Of a stretch of DNA of 39,115 nucleotides, positions 7,961-14,750 are shown piece by piece (the stretch's first letter is position 1; each line of letters opens with the position of its first letter). The notes under the pieces are model-generated. The model did no database searches and was not told where the DNA came from. It saw nothing but the letters and a program-made list of their open reading frames with translations. Source of the stretch: Bacteroidota bacterium (GTDB taxonomy: Bacteria > Bacteroidota > Bacteroidia > Sphingobacteriales > Sphingobacteriaceae); the NCBI GenBank assembly GCA_013286565.1, contig JABDFM010000025.1:2307-41421 (forward strand), in the 5' to 3' direction. Both the position numbers and the translations under genes were made by a program.

Positions 7961-8743
7961 ATGAATATATTGGATAAAATTGTCGCGCATAAAAGGACTG
8001 AAGTACAATCAGCCAGGAAGCATATAACTTATACCAGCCTGGAGGAATCCGAATTTTTTCACAGGGATATATTGTCGTTCAAAGATTTTTTACTGGATGA
8101 AACCCGTACCGGGATCATTGCTGAATTTAAACGCAGATCACCCTCAAAAGGGGTCATTAACGACCGGGTATCGGTAGAGGATGTAACCACGGGATATGCT
8201 TCGGCTGGCGCTTCGGCGCTTTCAGTTTTAACCGACCGAAACTTTTTCATGGGTAAAAAGATAGATCTGGTTAGGGCCCGGAGGGCCAATGCCATTCCCA
8301 TTTTGCGCAAGGATTTTATGATCGATGAATTCCAGGTGATCGAGGCCAAATCATTGGGTGCGGATATTATTTTGCTGATCGCGGCCATATTGACCCCTGC
8401 CGAAATTCAGCAACTGGCTTCACTTGCGAAAAGCCTTGGCTTAAATGTATTGCTTGAAGTGCATAATTTGGAGGAGCTGGAACGTAGTATCAACCCAAAT
8501 TTGGATGCTATCGGCGTAAACAACCGTAACCTGGCAGATTTTACTGTTTCGGTGGATACTTCTTACCAATTGGCAGAACATATCCCTGCTGAATTTTTAA
8601 AAATATCCGAAAGCGCCATCAGTAACCCGGAAACCATTAAGCAATTAAAAAAGGCAGGCTTTAATGGATTTTTAATAGGTGAGAATTTTATGAAACAGGC
8701 AGATCCGGGAGCGGCGATTAGGGAGTTTGTGAAGGAGTTGTAG
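7961..8743 (+). CDS. trpC: Indole-3-glycerol-phosphate synthase
   Basis: 260 residues, normal for a single-function TrpC. It closes the indole ring from CdRP to indole-3-glycerol phosphate. The barrel motifs are all present in order: IAEFKRRSPSKG, the catalytic-lysine strand PILRKDFMIDEFQ, GADIILLIAAIL, LLEVHNLEELE, IGVNNRNL, ISESAI and GFLIGENFM. It follows trpG after 48 bases, most of it repeat copy 4. trpD, which makes the intermediate between the TrpEG and TrpF/TrpC steps, is not here, nor are trpF, trpB or trpA. The operon in this window therefore stops at trpC and the rest must be elsewhere. Confidence 0.97.
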   Translation: MNILDKIVAHKRTEVQSARKHITYTSLEESEFFHRDILSFKDFLLDETRTGIIAEFKRRSPSKGVINDRVSVEDVTTGYASAGASALSVLTDRNFFMGKKIDLVRARRANAIPILRKDFMIDEFQVIEAKSLGADIILLIAAILTPAEIQQLASLAKSLGLNVLLEVHNLEELERSINPNLDAIGVNNRNLADFTVSVDTSYQLAEHIPAEFLKISESAISNPETIKQLKKAGFNGFLIGENFMKQADPGAAIREFVKEL

Positions 8744-8757
8744 AATAGACAAAAGCA

Positions 8758-9189
8758 ATGAAACAGCTGACCTTAAAATTGGTGCTACCACTAACAGTGA
8801 TCTCATTTTTTGTTTTTACAAAATGGATGTGCGCTCAAGTGGTCGATGTGCCTAATTCCATGTTGCAAGGGTTTCCGTTGCCATATATCTGCTCTGGTTG
8901 GGGTAGTTCGATGTCCTGGCAATTTTTTGTCTTAGAATTTGCGATTGATTTTTTGGCCTATTTTCTATTTTTTTCTGTGATATTTTATTTAATTGATCGC
9001 TTCATATACCGTGTCAAACCTTACAAAGCAATATCAATAACATTATATATCATAGCAGTCCTCACCTTGTGTTTACAGATACTATTTTATAGTCACGACA
9101 CTACTTTTTACCTACATAGATATTTTAGTATTAAAGAAATAGCATCTGGATATGCTTTCTTTTGGCAGTCGTATCGTGGTTGTTTTTAA
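8758..9189 (+). CDS. Small membrane protein of unknown function
   Basis: 143 residues. An N-terminal hydrophobic segment (about 7-22) is followed by a Cys- and Gly-containing loop (LPYICSGWGSSMSW) and two more membrane helices (about 55-77 and 89-106). I do not recognise a family. It starts 14 bases after trpC on the same strand, so it may be cotranscribed, but nothing links it to Trp synthesis. Its base composition is more AT-rich than trpC, which hints at a separate history. Confidence 0.6.
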   Translation: MKQLTLKLVLPLTVISFFVFTKWMCAQVVDVPNSMLQGFPLPYICSGWGSSMSWQFFVLEFAIDFLAYFLFFSVIFYLIDRFIYRVKPYKAISITLYIIAVLTLCLQILFYSHDTTFYLHRYFSIKEIASGYAFFWQSYRGCF

Positions 9190-9299
9190 TATTATTATAA
9201 AACACGTTTTTAAATATGTTCACCTGCCATTTTAGCAAATCTAATACAGATTATAGCATTATCCTTACCTTGGCACTTTGATTGATAGATCATTATTGA

Positions 9300-10484
9300 A
9301 TGAAACAAAAATTTTATGATACTGCTGTGAAGCAGGAGAAAGTAGTGCTGGTTGGTATCATTACCCCAAATGAAACCGAAGCACAGGAAAAGGAATATTT
9401 AGAAGAACTGGAGTTTTTGGTAGAAACTGCGGGCGGCCTGACTGTAAAGAATTTCACACAAAAAATGCAGCGGCCAGAGCGTTCCACTTTTGTAGGAACA
9501 GGCAAGCTGGAAGAGATCAGGGAATATGTTGTTGCCGAAGAGATCGATATTGTGGTTTTTGATGATGAGCTTACACCATCGCAACTGAGGAATATTGAAA
9601 GAGAACTACAGGTGAAGATACTTGACCGGAGTAATTTGATCCTCGATATTTTTGCCAACCGTGCGCAGACTGCGCAAGCCAAGGCTCAGGTTGAACTGGC
9701 GCAACTACAATATTTATTACCGCGTCTTACCCGTTTATGGACGCACTTAGAGCGGCAAAAGGGTGGTATTGGTATGCGCGGACCGGGTGAATCACAAATT
9801 GAGACCGACAGGCGTTTGATCTTAAACAAGATCGACCTGCTGAAAGATAAATTAAAACTGATAGATCGCCAGAACGAAACCCAGCGCAAAAACCGGACTC
9901 AACTGGTGCGTGCGGCATTGGTGGGTTATACCAACGTAGGCAAATCCACCATCATGAACATGATTTCCAAATCGGAGGTGTTTGCTGAGAACAAGTTGTT
10001 TGCAACGCTGGATACTACGGTGCGGAAAGTGGTGATCGAAAATGTACCGTTCCTGCTGTCAGATACCGTTGGTTTTATCCGCAAGCTGCCCCATCATTTG
10101 GTGGAGTGTTTTAAATCGACGCTGGATGAAGTGCGCGAAGCAGATATATTGATCCATGTGGTAGACGTTTCGCATCCAAATTTTGAGGATCAGATCAGGA
10201 CCGTGAATGAAACGCTGAAAGAATTAGGCGCGGTAAACAAGCAAATAATAACCGTATTTAATAAGATCGATGCTTATCAGCCCATACAATCCAGCCCGGA
10301 GGAACATGCCCCGCAATTAACCCTGGAAGATTTTAAGCAGAGCTGGATGAGTAAAAATAATAGTCCGGCGATATTTATCTCAGCGCTTAAAAAGGAAAAT
10401 GTGGAGGAGTTCAGGGCGCTGCTTTATGGGTATGTGAAGGATATACATACACATAGGTATCCGTATGATAAATTGTTGTATTAA
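9300..10484 (+). CDS. hflX: Ribosome-associated GTPase HflX
   Basis: 394 residues. HflX binds the 50S subunit and splits stalled or stressed ribosomes, using GTP. The N-terminal domain shows RSTFVGTGK and FDDELTPSQ. The linker helix leads to the Gly-rich GGIGMRGPGESQIETDRR segment typical of HflX. The G domain has G1 GYTNVGKST (209-217), G3 DTVGF (255-259) and G4 NKID (321-324), with SALKK as G5. It is separated from the upstream small gene by 110 bases and so probably has its own promoter. The gene ends just before an inverted pair of GAGACGCAA repeats that may terminate it. Confidence 0.96.
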   Translation: MKQKFYDTAVKQEKVVLVGIITPNETEAQEKEYLEELEFLVETAGGLTVKNFTQKMQRPERSTFVGTGKLEEIREYVVAEEIDIVVFDDELTPSQLRNIERELQVKILDRSNLILDIFANRAQTAQAKAQVELAQLQYLLPRLTRLWTHLERQKGGIGMRGPGESQIETDRRLILNKIDLLKDKLKLIDRQNETQRKNRTQLVRAALVGYTNVGKSTIMNMISKSEVFAENKLFATLDTTVRKVVIENVPFLLSDTVGFIRKLPHHLVECFKSTLDEVREADILIHVVDVSHPNFEDQIRTVNETLKELGAVNKQIITVFNKIDAYQPIQSSPEEHAPQLTLEDFKQSWMSKNNSPAIFISALKKENVEEFRALLYGYVKDIHTHRYPYDKLLY

Positions 10485-10489
10485 TATCC

Positions 10490-10562
10490 GTAGAGACGCA
10501 ATACTTTGCGTCTCACATATTTAGGATTGTGTATTCTGAGACGCAAGGTATTGCGTCTCTAC
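10490..10562. repeat. Inverted pair of GTAGAGACGCAA repeats
   Basis: The 25-base units 10490-10514 and 10538-10562 are reverse complements with one mismatch, separated by 23 bases. Each unit also holds its own shorter inverted repeat (GAGACGCAA with TTGCGTCTC). The pair lies between convergent hflX and mqnD and probably acts as a two-way terminator. The mqnD stop codon (TAG, complement of 10559-10561) is part of the right unit. Confidence 0.85.
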
Positions 10563-11404
10563 AGAAATATTTTTTCCTTTATCTCCGGAATAATATTCTT
10601 TCCCCTCGCCGTATCAAAAAGCAGTTTGATCGCTTTTTTGCCTTCTTCGCCTAAATCAAGCGAGTATTTGTTTACATACAGTTCAATATGCTTGTACATC
10701 ACCTCTTCGCTCATTTCCTGCGCGTGTGAACGGATGAACTCCAGCCCTGATTTTGGATTGGCAAAGGCAAACTCAACCGATTTCCGCAAAACCCGGTTGA
10801 TCTTATGCTGAATATCCAGAGGCAATTTTCGGTTAGCCACAATACCGCCAAGCGGGATGGCTAAGCCGGTTCTTTTTTCCCAGTAATCGCCCAGGTCGAT
10901 GATCTTTTTGAGGCCTTTATCCTGGTAGGTAAACCGGTTCTCGTGGATGATGAGGCCGACATCGATTTTTTCGTTTAACAAAGCATCTTCGATCTCCGAA
11001 AAAACCATTTCCACTTTGTTGGTTGCTTCCGGAAATGCCAGTCCCAGCAAGAAATTAGCGGTGGTGTATTTGCCGGGAATCCCTATGGTGAGTGGTGAAT
11101 TGTGAATGGTGAGTTGTGAATGGAGTTTTTCGGGGTTGTCTTTGCAGATCAACATCGGTCCCACGCCAAAACCAAGCGCACTACCCGAGTCCAGCAGCAC
11201 ATATTGATCAGCTACATAGGCAAAAGCATGGTAGCTCAATTTGGTAATGTCCAGTTCGCCGCGGAAAGCCTTTTGGTTCAGCGTTTCCACATCATCATAA
11301 AACACCTCAAACTCCAGGCCTTCAGTGTCAATTTTATGATGAATCAGGGCATCGAAAATAAAGGTATCATTGGGGCAGGGCGAAAAGCCGAGGGTTAATT
11401 TCAT
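10559..11404 (-). CDS. mqnD: 1,4-dihydroxy-6-naphthoate synthase (futalosine pathway)
   Basis: 281 residues. MqnD converts cyclic dehypoxanthine futalosine to 1,4-dihydroxy-6-naphthoate in menaquinone synthesis. The N-terminal MKLTLGFSPCPNDTFIFDAL, GSALGFGVGPMLI and GIPGKYTTANFLL are diagnostic. Between them residues about 94-107 (HSQLTIHNSPLTI) are encoded by a 14-base tandem repeat and look like an insertion into a surface loop before GIPGKY. The start codon overlaps the stop of the upstream DinB-like gene (ATGA), so the two are translationally coupled. The stop codon comes from a repeat unit. With mqnB nearby it shows use of the futalosine route rather than the MenFDHCEB route. Confidence 0.93.
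   Translation of the reverse strand: MKLTLGFSPCPNDTFIFDALIHHKIDTEGLEFEVFYDDVETLNQKAFRGELDITKLSYHAFAYVADQYVLLDSGSALGFGVGPMLICKDNPEKLHSQLTIHNSPLTIGIPGKYTTANFLLGLAFPEATNKVEMVFSEIEDALLNEKIDVGLIIHENRFTYQDKGLKKIIDLGDYWEKRTGLAIPLGGIVANRKLPLDIQHKINRVLRKSVEFAFANPKSGLEFIRSHAQEMSEEVMYKHIELYVNKYSLDLGEEGKKAIKLLFDTARGKNIIPEIKEKIFL
11085..11123 (-). repeat. 14-base tandem repeat inside mqnD
   Basis: On the minus strand, units like CCATTCACAACTCA and CCATTCACAATTCA stand in tandem, followed by a shortened third unit (CCACTCACCAT). The tract is translated in frame as QLTIHNSPLTI-like residues. It resembles the repeat in mqnB and is probably the same family. Confidence 0.8.
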
Positions 11405-11847
11405 TTATCTAATAATCTTCTATGATAATTTATTTGTCCTAAATGGTAAGTGAGATGGGTTGCCAGGTGAACTAAAAAATACTCCGTTGACATTGGATGC
11501 CCAAAAACCTCTATAGGATAAGTGGTTTCTAATTGTTCAGCAGTTATGGTACTCAAAGCGGCTTCAACTACAAGAATTGTGTTTTCAATTTTTTTAATTA
11601 ATTCCGCCCTGGGGACATCCTTTAATGAAAACTCGAGATCCCGATGCCGGATATAACCCGTTTTGCCAATTTCAGCACCAATAAAAAAATTAAGGTTCCC
11701 CACTAAATGCAGGCAAAGGTTACCTGCTGAATTGGCAATTCCCTCTTCAACAAGCCAGATAGTGGTTTCTTTCTTGTACGATTCGATCTCAACTTTTAGG
11801 AGATTAAGATCCCGGTTAAAAAGCAATTTCAAAGTATCACGTAACAT
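11401..11847 (-). CDS. DinB-like four-helix metal protein
   Basis: 148 residues, all-helical pattern. Conserved-looking histidines occur in LCLHLVGNL (about residue 48) and LVHLATHLTYHLGQINYHRR near the end. This fits the DinB/YfiT fold, where three histidines bind a divalent metal. Biochemical roles in this superfamily vary (thiol transferases and others), so the function is open. It lies between mqnB and mqnD, with the mqnD start overlapping its stop, but no known futalosine step needs it. It could be a chance operon partner or help the pathway. Confidence 0.75.
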   Translation of the reverse strand: MLRDTLKLLFNRDLNLLKVEIESYKKETTIWLVEEGIANSAGNLCLHLVGNLNFFIGAEIGKTGYIRHRDLEFSLKDVPRAELIKKIENTILVVEAALSTITAEQLETTYPIEVFGHPMSTEYFLVHLATHLTYHLGQINYHRRLLDK

Positions 11848-11890
11848 ATTACCAGTTTTAGTAGAGTTAAAGATTTCCTTGGTGAATGAA

Positions 11891-12562
11891 TCAGCGGCGA
11901 TCCATTTGATTCAAAAGATCAGCAGCAAAGCTATTGAGATTTTTAATGGCGAGCCCTATCTGCCAGGCATCACGGTTACGTTTTTCCACATAATTTGACA
12001 CTGCCCTGATCTGTAGACACGGAACCCCCGCCTGTTTACAGGCATAGAAAAATGCCGCGCCTTCCATGCTTTCTAATTGGGGTTGTATGCGGTCGGTTAG
12101 TTTTTTGATACTGCTATCATTTCCATGCACGGTGTTGACTGTTATGGCCGATACTTGCCTGATATGAGTTAATCCAAAATCATAAAGTCGTGCCGATGGC
12201 TTAAATTCACTTTCGCCAAAACCCAATTGGTCAATCGTTATAAATTTTTCATCATCCTCTGCACCTAATTCCGAGAAGCTGTCTTCAATCACTTCAACTA
12301 CTTCTCCTAAAGCAATATCTCTATCAAAACTACCTGCAATACCTAAATTAATAGCCAAATCATACTTATGGATGGCCAGGTGTTTTCCTAAAGCAAAAGC
12401 GGTAGCCACCATGCCAACGCCGGTAATGAGTATTGTGAGTTGTGAGTTGTGAGTTGTGAGTGAATAACATTCCGGTTTATCCAAATCCGAAATCCGAAAT
12501 CCGAAATCCGAAATCAATATCCCTATCTCTGGTTGAGTAGCCGCTACCAACAATACACGCAT
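11891..12562 (-). CDS. mqnB: Futalosine hydrolase
   Basis: MqnB removes hypoxanthine from futalosine to give dehypoxanthine futalosine. The protein, 223 residues from the ATG at 12562, shows the nucleoside-phosphorylase-like features LITGVGMVATAFALG, LAINLGIAGSF, GEVVEVIEDSFSELGAED, ESMEGAAFFYACKQAG and IRAVSNYVEKRNRDAW. A longer frame reaches back to 12748, but its first 62 residues overlap the divergent queD gene and do not look like the family, so 12562 is chosen. Residues about 18-44 are encoded by two tandem repeats (7-base units) inserted between the MRVLLVAATQPEI start and the LITGVGMV strand. First gene of an mqnB-dinB-like-mqnD operon. Confidence 0.92.
   Translation of the reverse strand: MRVLLVAATQPEIGILISDFGFRISDLDKPECYSLTTHNSQLTILITGVGMVATAFALGKHLAIHKYDLAINLGIAGSFDRDIALGEVVEVIEDSFSELGAEDDEKFITIDQLGFGESEFKPSARLYDFGLTHIRQVSAITVNTVHGNDSSIKKLTDRIQPQLESMEGAAFFYACKQAGVPCLQIRAVSNYVEKRNRDAWQIGLAIKNLNSFAADLLNQMDRR
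12431..12462 (-). repeat. GAGTTGT 7-base tandem repeat inside mqnB
   Basis: GTGAGTT units recur about four times in a row. Read on the minus strand they give the TTHNSQLTI residues of MqnB. The unit is not a multiple of three, so the tract is open in more than one frame. Confidence 0.8.
12483..12515 (-). repeat. AAATCCG 7-base tandem repeat inside mqnB
   Basis: Four exact AAATCCG units (12483-12510) and a partial fifth. On the coding strand the repeat is CGGATTT, giving SDFGFRISD-like residues. A diverged copy lies at 23080-23120, upstream of lpxH. Confidence 0.9.
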
Positions 12563-12613
12563 AATGGCTTTATTTTGACAGCTAAGATAAAACAAACCCC
12601 TGTTTTTGTTTTG

Positions 12614-12621
12614 TATATTTG
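12614..12621 (+). promoter_or_regulatory. -7 promoter box for queD-folE
   Basis: TATATTTG matches TAnnTTTG exactly and lies 14 bases before the ATG at 12636. Initiation would be near 12627. It argues against a queD start at 12606, which would lie upstream of the box. No TTTG at the usual -33 distance. Confidence 0.55.
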
Positions 12622-12635
12622 CGGCAATTATTGTT

Positions 12636-13055
12636 ATGATGATATATATTACACGGAAAGAGCATTTTAACGCTGCGCACAGGATGTACCGTGAAGAATG
12701 GAGCGAAGAAAAGAATGCAGAGGTGTTTGGCAAATGTGCCAACCCCAACTGGCATGGCCATAATTACAATTTATTTGTAACGGTTAAAGGCGAAGTTACC
12801 CACGCAACGGGTTATTTGATGGATCTGAAAGAACTCAAGATAATCATCAACGACCGTGTGATAGAAAAGCTGGATCATAAAAACATCAACAAAGATGTCC
12901 CTTTTATGGCAGGCAAAATGGCCTCGACCGAATTGCTGTGCATCGAGATATTTAACCAGTTAAAAGCACCGATAGAAGAGTATAAAGGTGTTTTTTTACA
13001 TTCGGTGAAGTTGTATGAAACCGAAAATAATTCCGCCGAATACTTTGGCGACTAA
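12636..13055 (+). CDS. queD: 6-carboxytetrahydropterin synthase / PTPS family
   Basis: 139 residues. It acts on dihydroneopterin triphosphate made by FolE; the QueD branch gives 6-carboxytetrahydropterin for queuosine, while the PTPS branch gives 6-pyruvoyltetrahydropterin. Zinc ligands are His15 (HFNAAHR), His40 and His42 (WHGHNY). Cys34, six residues before HGH, is the catalytic cysteine, and LDHKNIN holds the catalytic Asp-His. STELLCIEIF has the pterin-binding Glu. Start: ATG 12636 or 12639, next to a -7 box. It lies 9 bases before folE, which makes its substrate, so they are one operon. QueD is preferred over PTPS because of the CxxxxxHGH motif; not proven. Confidence 0.88.
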   Translation: MMIYITRKEHFNAAHRMYREEWSEEKNAEVFGKCANPNWHGHNYNLFVTVKGEVTHATGYLMDLKELKIIINDRVIEKLDHKNINKDVPFMAGKMASTELLCIEIFNQLKAPIEEYKGVFLHSVKLYETENNSAEYFGD

Positions 13056-13064
13056 ACCTGCAAA

Positions 13065-13703
13065 ATGAGTAACGAACCTACTATCCAGGACGATGATGAT
13101 GAAATGGAAGGCTATACCAAGATCGACCGGTATAATCCCGGATTGATCAATAGCCTGAGCAAACATTATCACAGCGTTTTACAGCAAATTGGCGAAGACC
13201 CCAAACGGGAAGGATTATTAAAAACTCCCGAAAGAATTGCAAAAGCCATGTTATACCTCACGCAAGGATATGACCTGAATGCGAAGGAGATACTGACCTC
13301 GGCCATGTTCAAAGAGGAATATAGCCAGATGGTGGTGGTAAAAGACATAGAAGTTTATTCGATGTGCGAACACCACATGCTGCCATTTTTTGGTAAAGCA
13401 CATGTAGCCTATATACCAAATGGACATGTTGTGGGCCTCAGCAAGATACCACGCATCGTTGATGTTTTCGCCCGCCGCCTGCAGGTGCAGGAACGCCTGA
13501 CCAACGAAATAAGGGACTGCATACAGGAAACACTGCAGCCGCTGGGTGTGGGTATCGTAATAGAATGTCGTCACCTGTGTATGAGTATGCGTGGGGTACA
13601 AAAACAAAATTCGGTAACTACCACTTCGGCATTTACGGGCGAATTTTTAAAGGAAAAAACCCGCACAGAGTTCTTAAATTTGATATCGTCGAAACTCAGT
13701 TGA
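13065..13703 (+). CDS. folE: GTP cyclohydrolase I
   Basis: 212 residues. It converts GTP to 7,8-dihydroneopterin triphosphate and formate, the entry to folate and to the queuosine branch. Zinc ligands are Cys101 and His104 in [10 protein letters not shown], and Cys172 in [45 protein letters not shown] and [12 protein letters not shown] are typical. The first 20 residues are acidic and variable. Cotranscribed with queD. The stop codon lies in a 16-base palindrome (13692-13707, AAACTCA and TGAGTTT arms), followed by a larger inverted repeat before fabD. Confidence 0.97.
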   Translation: MSNEPTIQDDDDEMEGYTKIDRYNPGLINSLSKHYHSVLQQIGEDPKREGLLKTPERIAKAMLYLTQGYDLNAKEILTSAMFKEEYSQMVVVKDIEVYSMCEHHMLPFFGKAHVAYIPNGHVVGLSKIPRIVDVFARRLQVQERLTNEIRDCIQETLQPLGVGIVIECRHLCMSMRGVQKQNSVTTTSAFTGEFLKEKTRTEFLNLISSKLS

Positions 13704-13723
13704 GTTTCAGTGATCAGAGGTTA

Positions 13724-13771
13724 GTGATTAGAGATTAGTTTTTTAATTTCGCATCACTAATCTCTAATCAC
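13724..13771. repeat. 16-bp inverted repeat, GTGATTAGAGATTAGT family
   Basis: The arms 13724-13739 and 13756-13771 are exact reverse complements around a T-rich loop. The right arm continues as further AATCTCTAATC copies up to 13785, just before the fabD ATG at 13791. It fills most of the folE-fabD gap. Related AATCTCTA sequence is found at the end of the ACP gene near 32820-32849. Confidence 0.85.
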
Positions 13772-13790
13772 CAATCTCTAATCTTTAACA

Positions 13791-14678
13791 ATGAAAGCAT
13801 ATATTTTCCCAGGGCAAGGCGCCCAGTTTGTAGGCATGGGTAAGGATCTGTATGAACAGTCTGAAGAAGCCCGTGAATTATTTGAAAAAGCCAATGAGAT
13901 ATTAGGTTTCCGCATCACCGATATCATGTTTAATGGTACGGATGAGGATCTGAAACAAACAAACGTTACCCAACCGGCTATCTTTTTACATTCGGTAATA
14001 CTGGCTAAAGTATTGGGAAATGATTTTAAACCCGATATGGCTGCCGGTCACTCATTGGGCGAATTTTCAGCATTGGTATCTGCCGGGGCATTATCATTTG
14101 AGGATGGACTTCGTTTGGTAGCCGCACGTGCTAATGCCATGCAAAAGGCCTGTGAGATACAGCCATCAACCATGGCGGCAATTTTAGGCCTGGATGATTT
14201 TACGGTAGAAGATATTTGTCACCGGGCAACTGAAGTTGTGGTGCCGGCCAATTATAATTGTCCCGGCCAACTGGTCATATCAGGTAGTATAGCTGGTATT
14301 GATTATGCCTGCGAAAAACTGCTTGCCGCCGGTGCAAAACGGGCGCTTAAGCTGAATGTCGGCGGTGCGTTTCATTCGCCCCTGATGGAAACAGCAAAAC
14401 TTGAGCTGGAACACGCCATTGTAAATACAGAAATAAAAGAACCGGTTTGCCCTATTTATCAGAATATCGATGCCAAGCCTTATACCGATCCGGCTAAGAT
14501 AAAACACAACTTAATTGCACAGCTAACGGGCCCGGTTAGATGGACGCAAACGATGCTGCACATGCTGGAAGACGGGGCAACTTCTTTTACCGAAGTGGGA
14601 CCCGGAAATGTGTTGCAGGGCCTTGTTAAAAAAGCAGACAGGGCCGTAATTACCAGCAGCGCCGCCTTACCGCAATAA
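13791..14678 (+). CDS. fabD: Malonyl-CoA:ACP transacylase
   Basis: 295 residues. It loads malonyl groups from CoA onto acyl carrier protein for fatty acid synthesis. The nucleophile Ser88 sits in GHSLGE, the partner His195 in GGAFHSPLM, and the N-terminal FPGQGAQ, MQKACE, YNCPGQLVISG and FTEVGPG strands are canonical. It stands alone rather than with fabH or fabG. Its 5' region consists largely of repeat DNA, so its own promoter is not obvious. An intrinsic terminator follows directly. Confidence 0.97.
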   Translation: MKAYIFPGQGAQFVGMGKDLYEQSEEARELFEKANEILGFRITDIMFNGTDEDLKQTNVTQPAIFLHSVILAKVLGNDFKPDMAAGHSLGEFSALVSAGALSFEDGLRLVAARANAMQKACEIQPSTMAAILGLDDFTVEDICHRATEVVVPANYNCPGQLVISGSIAGIDYACEKLLAAGAKRALKLNVGGAFHSPLMETAKLELEHAIVNTEIKEPVCPIYQNIDAKPYTDPAKIKHNLIAQLTGPVRWTQTMLHMLEDGATSFTEVGPGNVLQGLVKKADRAVITSSAALPQ

Positions 14679-14685
14679 TATTACA

Positions 14686-14716
14686 AGCCATTCCTGGTAA
14701 AAGGAGTGGCTTTTTT
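14686..14716 (+). terminator. Intrinsic terminator after fabD
   Basis: AGCCATTCC (14686-14694) pairs with GGAGTGGCT (14703-14711) with one G-U pair, then a T-run to 14716. It ends fabD transcription and lies just before the histidine kinase gene. A GTG at 14706 that opens the kinase frame falls inside this stem, which argues against it as the kinase start. Confidence 0.8.
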
Positions 14717-14750
14717 CTTATATTGGACTTTTATACCTCCTATTGAAATC

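Noticed and set aside
9270..9286. Sigma-54 promoter before hflX (TTGGCAC, then TTGAT)
   Set aside because: The -24 part fits, but the -12 part has TTGA where the nearly invariant GC is needed, and the start would fall about four bases before the ATG.
12606..12635. queD start at 12606
   Set aside because: It lies upstream of and across the exact -7 box at 12614-12621; the ATG at 12636 gives the normal N-terminus.
12563..12748. N-terminal extension of mqnB by 62 residues
   Set aside because: It overlaps the divergent queD promoter and start, and does not resemble the family, while MRVLLVAATQPEI is a normal MqnB start.
14706..14750. GTG start of the large histidine kinase
   Set aside because: The GTG is inside the fabD terminator stem; the following residues are not needed for the first membrane helix.
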